Shown: piece after piece, positions 55,562 through 63,990 of the stretch
Position numbering within the stretch: position 1 is the stretch's first letter
Layout: the number at the start of each line of letters is the position of its first letter
Assembly: GCA_043808325.1 (NCBI GenBank)
Contig: JAZDEY010000083.1
Location: 62,001-126,000, forward strand
Direction of reading: 5' to 3'
DNA length: 64,000 bases
Origin: JAZDEY01 sp043808325 [NCBI: Candidatus Eiseniibacteriota bacterium]
GTDB taxonomy: Bacteria > Arandabacterota > Arandabacteria > Arandabacterales
Notes under the pieces: model-generated
Databases searched by the model: none
The model's input: only the letters and a program-made list of their open reading frames with translations
Told to the model about the DNA's origin: nothing
Position numbers and translations under genes: made by a program

Positions 55562-58500
55562 ATGATCGGTAAGACCATTTCCCATTACAAGATTCTGGAG
55601 AAGCTGGGCGAGGGCGGTATGGGTGTGGTCTACAAGGCCGAGGATACTCGGCTCGAGCGCCTGGTTGCCCTCAAGTTCCTGCCCCCCCACGTTTCGGATG
55701 ATTCCGAAGAGAAGGCGCGGTTCATTCACGAGGCAAGATCTGCCTCTGCTCTCAATCATCCCAATGTGACGACTATCTATGGGATTGAGGAAAGCCCCGA
55801 GGGCCTCTTTATCGCCATGGAGTGTGTCGAGGGGAAGACCCTGGGGCAGATAGTCAAAGAGGCGCCGCTCTCGATCAGGAAAGTGCTGGACATAGGCATT
55901 CAGATCTGCGAGGGCCTGGCCTTAGCTCACGAGAAGGGCGTGGTCCACCGCGACATCAAAGCCGAGAATATCATGGTTACCCCTCGTGGCCAGGTCAAGA
56001 TCATGGATTTCGGCCTGGCCAAACTCAAAGGCGCGAGCAAGCTCACCCGGGCCGGCACAACCCTTGGGACGATCGGCTATATGTCACCCGAGCAGGCCTC
56101 CGGAGAGGAAGTCGACCAGCGAAGCGACATCTTCTCCTTTGGAGTCGTCCTCTATGAGATGCTTACGGGACGGCTGCCTTTTCAGGGCGAGAATCATGCT
56201 GCGATTATCAATGCGATAATTTGCGAAGAGCCTCAGCCGGTGGCGCGCTTCAACACCCAGGCTTCAGCAAGGATGGAGGATGTGGTCTCCAAGGCGCTAG
56301 CGAAGGAGAGAGAGGAAAGGTACCAGCACATAGACGATCTGCTGGCCGACCTCCGGCGCGAGCGCAAGACCCTGGAGTATGCACGGACCGCGAAGTATGC
56401 CGAGGTAGCAAGAGCAGCAGAGACAACCAGGATTTCGGAGACGGCGGACCGCATGCCGCCTGAGTCGGGGACAACCCCCGGGGCCGCTCGTGGGCGTGGG
56501 GCGCTCCGTTCTCGAAGGAAAATCCTCAGCATAGCAATACCTGCTGCAGTTGCGTTCGCGGTCGTCCTTGTCGTCCTCGTGCTTGAGCCCTTCAGGGTCG
56601 AGATGGGCCCCAAGAAGGAAGCTGTCGCCAAGGAGAACTGTCTCGCCATCATGTATTTTGAGAATCTTGTCGACCGCGACGACACCGACCGGCTCGGCGA
56701 GATTGTGACCAATCTGCTGATAACCTCCCTGTCCGAATCCAAGTATCTCAACGTGGTGTCGAGCCAGAGGCTGTATGACATTCTGAAGCTGCTGGGAAGA
56801 GAGGGCGCCAAGGCGATCGACAGGAGCGTGGCGACCCAGGTAGCTGCCAGGGCCGGCGCCAGGTGGATGCTCCTTGGGAGCATCCTTCAGGTGGAACCAC
56901 AGGTGATTCTGACCTCACAGCTTGTCGATGTGGAGAACGGCAAGGTGACGGCGTCTCAGCGGCTCACCGGAGAGCCTGGGGAGAAGATCTTCGCGATCGT
57001 CGACAGGCTTGCGGCCGGACTCAAGCGTGATCTCGCGCTTCCCGCAGAGGCTCAGAAAGAGAAGGAGCCACAGCTTGCGAATCTCACCACCAATTCGCCG
57101 GAAGCTTATCGGTATTTCCTCGAGGGAAGAGCCTACAACATGAAGTATTACACTAATGAGGCAAGGGCGAGCTACCGCAAGGCCCTGGAATTCGATTCGA
57201 CCTTCGCCATGCCCTATATGGGACTGGCCATGCTCGCGACCGGTCCCGAACAGAAGGTGCTGATCGGGAAAGCCTTGAAATACTCCGACCGAGCCAGCGA
57301 GCGGGAGCGGCTTTTCATAGGCGGGGTGGCCGCGAACCTGTCGGAGGACTATCCCGGAGCGATCAAGGAATTCCGAAGGCTGGCGGAGCTCCACCCTGAT
57401 GACAAGGACGCTTTCTTTATGATGGGATCGACCTACTTCAACTCACTCCGGCAGCCGGAGCAGGGGATTCGCGAGCTTACCCGAGCAATCGAAATCGATC
57501 CGCTCTACGCAGCGGCCTATAATGTGCTGGCATATGCCTACGATGCAAGTGGCGACTTCGAGAAGTCAATCTGGGCGATCGACAAGTACATCTCGCTGGC
57601 CCCGGATGAGGCCAATCCCTATGACTCGAGAGGCGATCTCTATGCCTGGAACGGCAAGCCGGACCAGGCGATCGAGTCCTACCGCAAAGCTCTTCAGGTG
57701 AAGCCAGACTTCTATATTTCGTTGACCAATCTGGGCGACCTGTATCTCCTTAGGCGGGAGTATGCAGAGGCTGAAAGCTGCTACAAACAGCTTGCGGCCT
57801 GTCCCGACAAAGAGGCGCGCTCCACAGGGCGCTGGGGTCTTGGGGTCATACCGGCCTATCAAGGCAAATTCGACGAGGCGCTCAGGGTCTTGGATGACGG
57901 CCTGGCTGCGGACAGGATGGAAGGCGCGGCCGGTTACGGAAACCTCGGCAAGCACCTGTTGAAGGCGGAGATCTTGGATGAGAAGCGGGATTTCGATCTG
58001 GCGCTGGTGGAGGTTGAGGCAGTAATGGAGATCTCCAGGGTTTTCTATCCAACCGGCCCGGTGTACGACCGGGATTTCTATATCCATGTGCTGCTACGCG
58101 CCGGCAGAATCGCCGAGGCCGAGCAGGTCATCGAGGAACTGAGGCGGGATCTTGGTGACAAGCACCAGAACTACATGTGGGTGTACTGGGGTGCACTGGG
58201 TGACATCGCGATGGCCAAAGGGAATCTCAACGCCGCCATCGATAATCTCGAGAGGGCCGATACGACGTCCAATGGGCCTTTCTATCCGCTGCGAGAAACA
58301 CTTGCGGAGGCCTATCTCAGGGCAGGCAAACTCGGGGAGGCCGTGGCAGTCCTCGAGCAGATGCTTTCCAGGTACGACAGTAACCGGGCCTCCTGCATTC
58401 CGGGGGCAGTAAAGGATCATTACATCCTGGGGACGGCTTACGAAAAATCCGGTTGGACCAGCAAAGCAATCGAGCAGTACCAGGAGTTTCTTGAAACCTG

Positions 58501-58576
58501 GAAAGATGCCGACCTCGGCATCCCCGAGATCGAAGATGCCCGCCAGCGCCTCGCCCGCCTCCGCACCCAGAGTTGA
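55562..58576 (+). CDS. Ser/Thr protein kinase with TM, FlgO-like and TPR domains
   Basis: This 1004-residue membrane kinase has its kinase domain at about 8-270: LGEGGMGVVYKAED, K38, VVHRDIKAENIMV (D131; Ala-Glu replaces the usual Pro-Glu/Ala), MDFGLAKLKG and YMSPEQASGEEVDQRSD. A membrane helix is at about 320-342. The extracytoplasmic part starts with a FlgO/TolB-like domain (CLAIMYFENLVDRDDTDRLG, then EIVTNLLITSLSESKYLNVV), followed by many TPRs (PGAIKEFRRLAELHPDDKDA, PDQAIESYRKALQVKPDFYI). It lacks the N-terminal zinc ribbon of the first kinase. No phosphatase gene is nearby. It is probably a surface-stress or nutrient sensor, ligand unknown. Confidence 0.95.
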   Translation: MIGKTISHYKILEKLGEGGMGVVYKAEDTRLERLVALKFLPPHVSDDSEEKARFIHEARSASALNHPNVTTIYGIEESPEGLFIAMECVEGKTLGQIVKEAPLSIRKVLDIGIQICEGLALAHEKGVVHRDIKAENIMVTPRGQVKIMDFGLAKLKGASKLTRAGTTLGTIGYMSPEQASGEEVDQRSDIFSFGVVLYEMLTGRLPFQGENHAAIINAIICEEPQPVARFNTQASARMEDVVSKALAKEREERYQHIDDLLADLRRERKTLEYARTAKYAEVARAAETTRISETADRMPPESGTTPGAARGRGALRSRRKILSIAIPAAVAFAVVLVVLVLEPFRVEMGPKKEAVAKENCLAIMYFENLVDRDDTDRLGEIVTNLLITSLSESKYLNVVSSQRLYDILKLLGREGAKAIDRSVATQVAARAGARWMLLGSILQVEPQVILTSQLVDVENGKVTASQRLTGEPGEKIFAIVDRLAAGLKRDLALPAEAQKEKEPQLANLTTNSPEAYRYFLEGRAYNMKYYTNEARASYRKALEFDSTFAMPYMGLAMLATGPEQKVLIGKALKYSDRASERERLFIGGVAANLSEDYPGAIKEFRRLAELHPDDKDAFFMMGSTYFNSLRQPEQGIRELTRAIEIDPLYAAAYNVLAYAYDASGDFEKSIWAIDKYISLAPDEANPYDSRGDLYAWNGKPDQAIESYRKALQVKPDFYISLTNLGDLYLLRREYAEAESCYKQLAACPDKEARSTGRWGLGVIPAYQGKFDEALRVLDDGLAADRMEGAAGYGNLGKHLLKAEILDEKRDFDLALVEVEAVMEISRVFYPTGPVYDRDFYIHVLLRAGRIAEAEQVIEELRRDLGDKHQNYMWVYWGALGDIAMAKGNLNAAIDNLERADTTSNGPFYPLRETLAEAYLRAGKLGEAVAVLEQMLSRYDSNRASCIPGAVKDHYILGTAYEKSGWTSKAIEQYQEFLETWKDADLGIPEIEDARQRLARLRTQS

Positions 58577-58635
58577 CCGGGCGGCAGTCTTGCGCTAACG
58601 AGACCTGCCTGCGGGCACCCGGATCGGAGGGGGCT

Positions 58636-58977
58636 ATGTTCGAACATAAATCGCAACCACTGCTCTCACGCAGGGCCTTTGCCCTGCGCCTCGCGCGGCA
58701 CGCGGCGATCGCGTGCGCGGTTGTGATGGGCGCGCTGGCGATCGGGGTCCTCGGCTATCACGGCCTCGGGCATCTGCCATGGATTGATGCCGTCGAGAAC
58801 GCGGCAATGATACTTGGCGGGATGGGGCCGGTGGACCAGCTGCACTCCGGCGCGGCAAAGCTGTTCGCCTCGGGCTATGCGCTTTTCTCAGGCGTGATGT
58901 TCCTGGCAGCTGCGGGACTCTTACTCGCTCCGGTATTCCATCGTGTGCTTCATCACTTCCACCTGGACGAGGATTAG
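58636..58977 (+). CDS. Small conserved-looking membrane protein
   Basis: This 113-residue protein has GGAGG 5 bases before the ATG at 58636. It has two clear hydrophobic helices (AAIACAVVMGALAIGVLGYH and GYALFSGVMFLAAAGLLLAP). Between them is a segment with WIDAVENAAMILGGMGPVDQ, and it ends His-rich (FHRVLHHFHLDED). The GGMGPV loop between helices resembles a re-entrant pore element, but I cannot assign a family. The His/Asp-rich tail could bind metal. It is convergent with pstB, 46 bases away. Confidence 0.75.
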   Translation: MFEHKSQPLLSRRAFALRLARHAAIACAVVMGALAIGVLGYHGLGHLPWIDAVENAAMILGGMGPVDQLHSGAAKLFASGYALFSGVMFLAAAGLLLAPVFHRVLHHFHLDED

Positions 58978-59023
58978 GGGCTCAAACCAAGAGGCTGCGA
59001 TTCCTTGCCTGGTCGCGCAACGG

Positions 59024-59785
59024 TCAGCTTATCAGACCTTTGATGTATTCCTTGGTGAGTTCCTGCTTGGGGTTCTCGAAGAACTCATCCGCGGGCCCGT
59101 ACTCGATCAGTTCTCCAAGATAGAGGAAGATTATATAATCCGCAAGCCGTCTTGCCTGCCGCAGGATGTGAGTCACCATCACAATCGTGTATTCCTTCTT
59201 TATCTCCTGGAATTTCTGTTCGATCCGCTGGCTTGATTTGGGATCCAGTGCGGAAGTGGGCTCGTCAGCCAGGATGATCTCGGGCTCCACGGCGAGCCCG
59301 CGCGCCAGGCAGAGCCGCTGCTGCTGCCCTATCGAGAGCCGGGATGCCGGCGCATGAAGCCTGTCCTTGACCTCATCCCACAGAGTTGCCTCCGTGAGGT
59401 AATGCTCAACGATACGGTCCAGCTCGCGCTTGGACCGGATGCCGTGGATCCGCAGGCCATAAGCGACGTTATCGTAGATCGACATCGGAAGCGGACATGG
59501 CCGCTGCGAGAGCAAGCCCATCTTCTTGCGGATGTGGGTGATCTCCGCCTTGGGATCGAAGACGTTCTCGCCGTCGACAAGCACTTGGCCGGTGATCTTG
59601 ATTCCCTCCGTCGACTCGATCAGGCGGTTAAACGACCGCAAGAGCGTGGTCTTGCCGCAGCCCGACGGACCGATGATTGCAGTTATCATCTTGTCGGGGA
59701 TATCGACGCTTATGTTCTTCAGCGCCAGCTCGCCGCCGTAGGCTACGGTCAGGTTCCTGACGCTTATGTGTGGCCTGAGCTCCAT
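59024..59785 (-). CDS. pstB: Phosphate ABC transporter ATP-binding protein
   Basis: This 253-residue ATPase drives high-affinity phosphate uptake with PstSCA. Walker A is GPSGCGKTTLLRSFNRLIES, the Q-loop KKMGLLSQRPCPLP, the signature RLSIGQQQRLCLARGLAVEP, Walker B ILADEPTSALDPKSSQ, and the switch His is in IVMVTHILRQARRLAD. LFQxPNPFPMSIYDN-type wording of typical PstB is replaced by LLSQRPCPLPMSIYDNVAYG, but the family is clear. It is last in the rrf2-pst operon, 8 bases after pstA. PhoU is not in the window. Confidence 0.94.
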   Translation of the reverse strand: MELRPHISVRNLTVAYGGELALKNISVDIPDKMITAIIGPSGCGKTTLLRSFNRLIESTEGIKITGQVLVDGENVFDPKAEITHIRKKMGLLSQRPCPLPMSIYDNVAYGLRIHGIRSKRELDRIVEHYLTEATLWDEVKDRLHAPASRLSIGQQQRLCLARGLAVEPEIILADEPTSALDPKSSQRIEQKFQEIKKEYTIVMVTHILRQARRLADYIIFLYLGELIEYGPADEFFENPKQELTKEYIKGLIS

Positions 59786-59793
59786 CGGTCCTC

Positions 59794-60753
59794 CTACTTC
59801 ACGATGTACTTGGTGTAGTTCCTACTCAGTATCCGTGAGACCACGCTGATTATCAAGATTATGATGGTCAAGAGCAGAGCCGAAGCATAGGCGCGCTGCT
59901 GGACCTCGGGAAATGGCGTGCCCAGCTGGAAGAAGATCGCCAGCGGCAGGGTCGCCGCGGGCCGCAAGAGCGAATGCGGGATGGCATCGCTGTAGCCGGC
60001 GGTGAAAATCACCGAGGCCGCATCGCCGACGCCGCGCCCGAAGGCGATCAGGATCGCCGTGAGTATTCCCGGAAACGCCTGCCGCGCCACGACCTTCAAG
60101 GCGGTCTCCCATCTCGTCGTCCCAAGGGCGTAGGATGCATCGACCAGTTCCTCGGGCACCATCCGGACCACCTCGTCCATTGCCCGGCACATGATCGGCA
60201 AGATCAGGAGCGACACCGCAATGATCCCTCCGAGGAGGGACGCCCCGACCCCGAAGAAAATCATGATCGCGAATCCAAAGGCGCCGTAAACGATCGACGG
60301 GATGCCCCACAGAACGTCTAAAGAAAACCGCGTGAGACTGGCAAGCCGCGAACCCTTCTTGGTATACACGTTGAGATAGAGAACAACGGGGAGACTGATC
60401 AGAATGGCCACCAGGGTCGCCCCGCCCGCCAGGAAGAGGGAGCCGACGATGGCATTGAGGATGCCACCCTCTTTGCCCAGATAGTAGCCTCCCTTGGGCG
60501 CCTGGGTGATCATCGAAAGCTTCATGGCCGGCAAGCCCTTTATCGTGACGGTTGCCAGTATGACGATAAGACTGAGGAGCACGATCAAGGTTGATGCGAT
60601 CATCAGGCCCTTGAAAAGGCTCTCCTCGAGCTTTCTCGCTTCGAAGCGCCCGGGCCTGCCAGCGGGGCCCCTGCCCTGCTTCTTGCCCGGCAGCTGGCCG
60701 GCAGGTATCTCCCGCCTTCGGGCTCGACCGTCTACCCATCTTTCAGCCGACAC
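59794..60753 (-). CDS. pstA: Phosphate ABC transporter permease
   Basis: This 319-residue inner-membrane permease has six helices. Marks are LFLAGGATLVAILISLPVVL, SLDVLWGIPSIVYGAFGFAI, LPIMCRAMDEVVRMVPEELV (EAA-loop region ASYALGTTRWETALKVV) and GVGDAASVIFTAGYSD. The N-terminal about 45 residues are Arg/Gly-rich and cytoplasmic, longer than usual. The start is GTG at 60753, with GGGGGA 4 bases upstream; a later start could trim the extension. It forms the channel with PstC. Confidence 0.92.
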   Translation of the reverse strand: MSAERWVDGRARRREIPAGQLPGKKQGRGPAGRPGRFEARKLEESLFKGLMIASTLIVLLSLIVILATVTIKGLPAMKLSMITQAPKGGYYLGKEGGILNAIVGSLFLAGGATLVAILISLPVVLYLNVYTKKGSRLASLTRFSLDVLWGIPSIVYGAFGFAIMIFFGVGASLLGGIIAVSLLILPIMCRAMDEVVRMVPEELVDASYALGTTRWETALKVVARQAFPGILTAILIAFGRGVGDAASVIFTAGYSDAIPHSLLRPAATLPLAIFFQLGTPFPEVQQRAYASALLLTIIILIISVVSRILSRNYTKYIVK

Positions 60754-60801
60754 GCTGTCCCCCTACGTAATTCCCGCTATCGCTGTCGCCCATATTGCAT
60801 C

Positions 60802-61698
60802 TTACCTTATGCCCCTGGCTGCCCGAATAAGCACAAGCCTGGCCCCAACGTTAAAGAGCAAGACCACAACCAGAAGGATCAGAGATGCCAGCAAGAGGGC
60901 CGAATCGTAGAGCGGCACGCTCATCATCTCTCCGTAGTTGTTTGCTATCAGCGCCGCCAACGGATACGAAGGATCGAGCACCGAATGGGGCACCTTGGCG
61001 ACGTTTCCCGCAACCATCAACACGGCCATGGTCTCGCCGAAGGCCCTCGAGAGCCCCAGCAAAACCGCTGCCACCAGACCCGGGAAAGCCTTACGCACCA
61101 CGGCGTGCTTGATCGTCTGCCACTTGGTTGCACCCAAGGCCAGCGATGCCTCTCTCACGTCGCGCGGCACCGATGCAAATACCTCGACCGAAACATTGAT
61201 AATCAGCGGAAATATCATGATCGCGAGCACGATGCCCGCAGCAAGCACGCTATAGCCCGACGAGAAGCTCCCGGAAAGCGGCGCGATGTAATCCTTGATG
61301 AAGGGGACTATGATCAGGACGCCCCAGACTCCGAAAACCACCGATGGGATCCCGGCCAAGAGATCGATCAGCGGCCTTGCGAGTTCGCGCATCCGCCGAG
61401 GCGCGTATTCCGAGAGATAGATCGACGTCAAGAGACACAACGGCACGGCTATCACGACGGCGGCCAGGGTCACCCAGAGGCTTCCTATTATGAAGGGAAA
61501 GAAACCGAAGTCGCCCCTCAGGGGATGCCACGATGAGGAAAAGAGCAAGTGTCCCAGAGATTTCATCGCCAGAATCGGGCGGGATTTCTGGTAGAGGCCG
61601 AGGGTCATCAGGACCAAGATCAGAGCGGAGAAGACCGTAAGGACGAGCATCGCTCTCCCCGCGATTCTGTCCTGGAGCATCCTCCATTTTCGCCACAT
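60802..61698 (-). CDS. pstC: Phosphate ABC transporter permease
   Basis: This 298-residue inner-membrane permease is the partner of PstA. It shows GDFGFFPFIIGSLWVTLAAV, LLTSIYLSEYAPRRMRELAR, PLIDLLAGIPSVVFGVWGVL, ASLALGATKWQTIKHAVVRK (the EAA loop that contacts PstB) and LGLSRAFGETMAVLMVAGN. It has six helices after a short N-terminus. It lies 53 bases after pstS and 48 bases before pstA in the same transcript. Confidence 0.95.
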   Translation of the reverse strand: MWRKWRMLQDRIAGRAMLVLTVFSALILVLMTLGLYQKSRPILAMKSLGHLLFSSSWHPLRGDFGFFPFIIGSLWVTLAAVVIAVPLCLLTSIYLSEYAPRRMRELARPLIDLLAGIPSVVFGVWGVLIIVPFIKDYIAPLSGSFSSGYSVLAAGIVLAIMIFPLIINVSVEVFASVPRDVREASLALGATKWQTIKHAVVRKAFPGLVAAVLLGLSRAFGETMAVLMVAGNVAKVPHSVLDPSYPLAALIANNYGEMMSVPLYDSALLLASLILLVVVLLFNVGARLVLIRAARGIR

Positions 61699-61751
61699 GG
61701 CCGGTCCTTCCTCTACTCGCCTCCCGGCTGAACGTGTCTATCGCTCCTATC

Positions 61752-62816
61752 CTACTTGCCTGTCGGAGCGGATCCCTGCGGAGCTGCACTCTCAGTCTTA
61801 GTTTCGGTCTTGGTCTCCGTCTTAATCTCGACCTTGCCTTCGAGCTTGTCCATCTGCTCCTTGATCTTAGGCTGGGTCAGGTTGATGTAGCCGGCCTCAG
61901 GCACATACTTCTGACCTTCGGTCAACACCCACTTCATAAACTCCCGGACAGGCGCGCGCGTGGGATTGCGTTTACATACGAAGTGCAGGTCTCTGGCCGG
62001 CGGCGACGGGTACCTGCCCTCATCTATTGCCTTTATGATGTCGTCGCGGGTGGCGTAGCAGTCTTCTTCCTTGTCGATCTTGCCGTTGCCGTTGACGTCG
62101 ATCGGCAGAATCCTTATGCCCGCGAGGGGCTTCTTGGTCTTGCCGTCATAAGCGTAGCCGATATTGTTGTAGCCGACGCCGAGATTGTCCCTCTTGACGG
62201 CCTCGGTCACTCCGGGATCGCCGTAGACGCCGATTCCATTGAGATCTTCCTGCTTATTTCCCATGTAACCGGCCCACGTATCCGCAGCGCCGCACGCATC
62301 GGAGCGCGTGTAGACATGAATGGGCTCCTTGGCGGCGGTCCCGAGAACCTGGCCCCAGGTCTTCACATTCTCGGTGATCCAAATGTCGATGAAGGTTTCC
62401 CGCTTAACACCCTTGGCGGTGAGATCCTTGAGGAAGGGGTTCTTCTCATTAATGGTGGGAACCACCGCGTCCTTGGTTACCGCGATCCACCATGCGCCTT
62501 TTTCGATCTCGGCAGGATATACTGCGCGGGAGACCATGCCGATGTCGACCACACCTGCAAGCGCATCCGCCATACCCTTGCCGGCGCCGCCCGCGGAAAT
62601 GTCGACCTTGATCTTGGGATAAGCCTTCTGGAATTCTTCGGCCCACTTAACAGTCATGGGATAGAGCGCCCATGCGCCCGACACGCTGATTGTGCCCTCC
62701 AGGTTCTTCTGGGGCGCCTGCGGCGGCGCCTGCACCGGGGGCGTCTCCGCCTGGCACGGAGCGATCACAGCGCCGGCCAATAAAGCGACAACCAAACCAC
62801 ATAATAGCTTTCTCAT
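61752..62816 (-). CDS. pstS: Phosphate-binding protein with embedded EF-hand-like loop
   Basis: This 354-residue periplasmic protein has a signal peptide (LLCGLVVALLAGAVIAPCQA), then ISVSGAWALYPMTVKWAEEF, SAGGAGKGMADALAGVVDIG and YTRSDACGAADTWAGYMG, which supply phosphate ligands. An inserted loop DVNGNGKIDKEED (240-252) has Ca2+-type EF-hand ligands at positions 1, 3, 5, 7, 9 and 12. The C-terminus is a KTETKTETKTES repeat, probably a flexible linker. AAGGAGG of the ribosome site overlaps the rrf2 stop codon, 6 bases apart, tying their expression together. Confidence 0.93.
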   Translation of the reverse strand: MRKLLCGLVVALLAGAVIAPCQAETPPVQAPPQAPQKNLEGTISVSGAWALYPMTVKWAEEFQKAYPKIKVDISAGGAGKGMADALAGVVDIGMVSRAVYPAEIEKGAWWIAVTKDAVVPTINEKNPFLKDLTAKGVKRETFIDIWITENVKTWGQVLGTAAKEPIHVYTRSDACGAADTWAGYMGNKQEDLNGIGVYGDPGVTEAVKRDNLGVGYNNIGYAYDGKTKKPLAGIRILPIDVNGNGKIDKEEDCYATRDDIIKAIDEGRYPSPPARDLHFVCKRNPTRAPVREFMKWVLTEGQKYVPEAGYINLTQPKIKEQMDKLEGKVEIKTETKTETKTESAAPQGSAPTGK

Positions 62817-62822
62817 GGGGCT

Positions 62823-63317
62823 CTACCTCCTTTTCCCTTTTGAGCGTCCGGGCTCCGCCTGGAGCCCGTGTGGTCTCTGGTCCATAGCCGGGCAAGACAC
62901 GACATTCCCTCTCTTCCGGCACACATCTTCCAGGGTAATTTTCTCTAGCATTTCGGCAACGACGTTCCTGACCTCAAGCATTACCTTCCTGAGCCCGCAC
63001 TTCCTCTCGTCGGGGCAGCTGACGTGGGCCCATCTGCTAACACATCCCAGAGGAGCGAGCGCACCGTCGATTATGCGGATTATTCGTGCCAGCGAGATCT
63101 TCCTCGGGGCCTTGATGATGCTGTAGCCCCCGTGGATGCCGCGCTTGCTCTCAAGCAGGCCGGCCCGCTTGAGATCGAGGAGAATCTGCTCCAGAAACTT
63201 CTCGGGGATCTTCTCGCGCTGCGATATCTCGTGGATATGAACGGGAGTCTTCTTGTAGTTGAGGGCGAGATAGGTCATCGCTCGGAGCGCATACTCGCCT
63301 TTTCTCGATATTCTCAT
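62823..63317 (-). CDS. Rrf2-family transcriptional regulator heading the pst operon
   Basis: This 164-residue protein has a winged helix (MRISRKGEYALRAMTYLALN, ISQREKIPEKFLEQILLDLK, RAGLLESKRGIHGGY) and the Rrf2 cluster region with C92, C101 and C107. These lie near the Fe-S cysteines of IscR-type regulators, so an Fe-S or redox-sensing form is plausible. Two more cysteines lie in a long basic C-terminal tail. The start at 63317 has GAGGT 4 bases upstream; the open frame to 63617 crosses the promoter. It precedes pstS by 6 bases, an unusual position for this family, whose members typically control Fe-S, cysteine or nitrosative responses. Confidence 0.92.
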   Translation of the reverse strand: MRISRKGEYALRAMTYLALNYKKTPVHIHEISQREKIPEKFLEQILLDLKRAGLLESKRGIHGGYSIIKAPRKISLARIIRIIDGALAPLGCVSRWAHVSCPDERKCGLRKVMLEVRNVVAEMLEKITLEDVCRKRGNVVSCPAMDQRPHGLQAEPGRSKGKRR

Positions 63318-63348
63318 CGCGACCTCGCGGGAAAGTCTACTTAGTATA

Positions 63349-63361
63349 TCGACTTTGTCGA
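63349..63361. promoter_or_regulatory. Possible Rrf2 operator
   Basis: Perfect 5-3-5 inverted repeat, TCGAC and GTCGA around TTT, lying just downstream of the minus-strand -10 box at the expected transcript start. Its position suits autorepression by the Rrf2 protein; binding is inferred. Confidence 0.4.
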
Positions 63362-63363
63362 CT

Positions 63364-63392
63364 ATCATATCAAGCGATTTCTTTGTTGTCAA
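63364..63392 (-). promoter_or_regulatory. Strong promoter of the rrf2-pst operon
   Basis: On the minus strand a perfect TTGACA (63392-63387), a 17-base spacer and TATGAT (63369-63364) preceded by TGA make a near-consensus promoter with an extended -10. An 11-base direct repeat (TCAAGCGATTT at 63370-63380 and 63389-63399) spans it. No Pho-box-like repeat was recognised. Confidence 0.75.
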
Positions 63393-63399
63393 GCGATTT

Positions 63400-63408
63400 T
63401 GATATAAT
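63400..63408 (+). promoter_or_regulatory. Extended -10 promoter for the DsrE-family gene
   Basis: TGA-TATAAT is a perfect -10 with the TG extension, but no good -35 lies at 16-18 bases. It overlaps the upstream edge of the divergent rrf2 promoter, so binding at one may affect the other. The leader to 63619 would be about 200 bases and contains no gene. Confidence 0.55.
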
Positions 63409-63618
63409 GCAGATGGGCCGGTATAGCGTTGGGCGGGGTTTTGTCGGGCGAGTGCCGGCCGCATATGCCCCGGATCGGTGTGACCTGTGGCGGTTGGGGC
63501 GGCAATGCGGTACGCTATGGGTCTAGTGCAGGGGACGTAGCATGTATGGATTGGCCAGAGATATCGAACGCGTAACCCCGTAGATTCTGACGGTAACCGG
63601 CGACAGCGGGAGGACAAG

Positions 63619-63990
63619 ATGGCCAGTATAGCAGTGGTAACAGGCGGTACCCCTTACAGCAGTGAGAGGCTCTATACGGCGCTTAGGTTTGCGCTTGCGG
63701 CCCTGTTTGATGGTCACACGGTGAATCTTTTTCTGATTGAGGACGCGGTTCTGGCTGCCAGGAAGGGCCAGAAGCCCGCGGAGATCCAGGGTCTGCTAGA
63801 CGGCAAGATGCCGAACTGCGAGGATCTCCTGAAAAGTGTAGTCGCTCATGGGGCCACGGTCAGGCTTTGCGGCGTGTGCGCATTGGAGCGCGCCTTGGCG
63901 CAGAGTGAAGCAGTTGATGGCGCGGAAATCGGCTCGATGCACGACCTGGTGAAATGGGTCGTGGAATCCGACAGGGTGATCACTCTCTAG
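63619..63990 (+). CDS. DsrE/TusD-family sulfur-relay-like protein
   Basis: This 123-residue protein has the DsrE fold: IAVVTGGTPYSSERLYTALR, HTVNLFLIEDAVLAARKGQK, LLKSVVAHGATVRLCGVCAL and MHDLVKWVVESDRVITL. C84 and C87 (CGVC) lie where sulfur-carrier members have their active cysteine, and C67 is also present. Members carry persulfide sulfur or act in unknown redox roles. GGAGG lies 5 bases before the ATG. It is divergent from the Rrf2 regulator, which makes it a candidate target. Confidence 0.9.
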   Translation: MASIAVVTGGTPYSSERLYTALRFALAALFDGHTVNLFLIEDAVLAARKGQKPAEIQGLLDGKMPNCEDLLKSVVAHGATVRLCGVCALERALAQSEAVDGAEIGSMHDLVKWVVESDRVITL

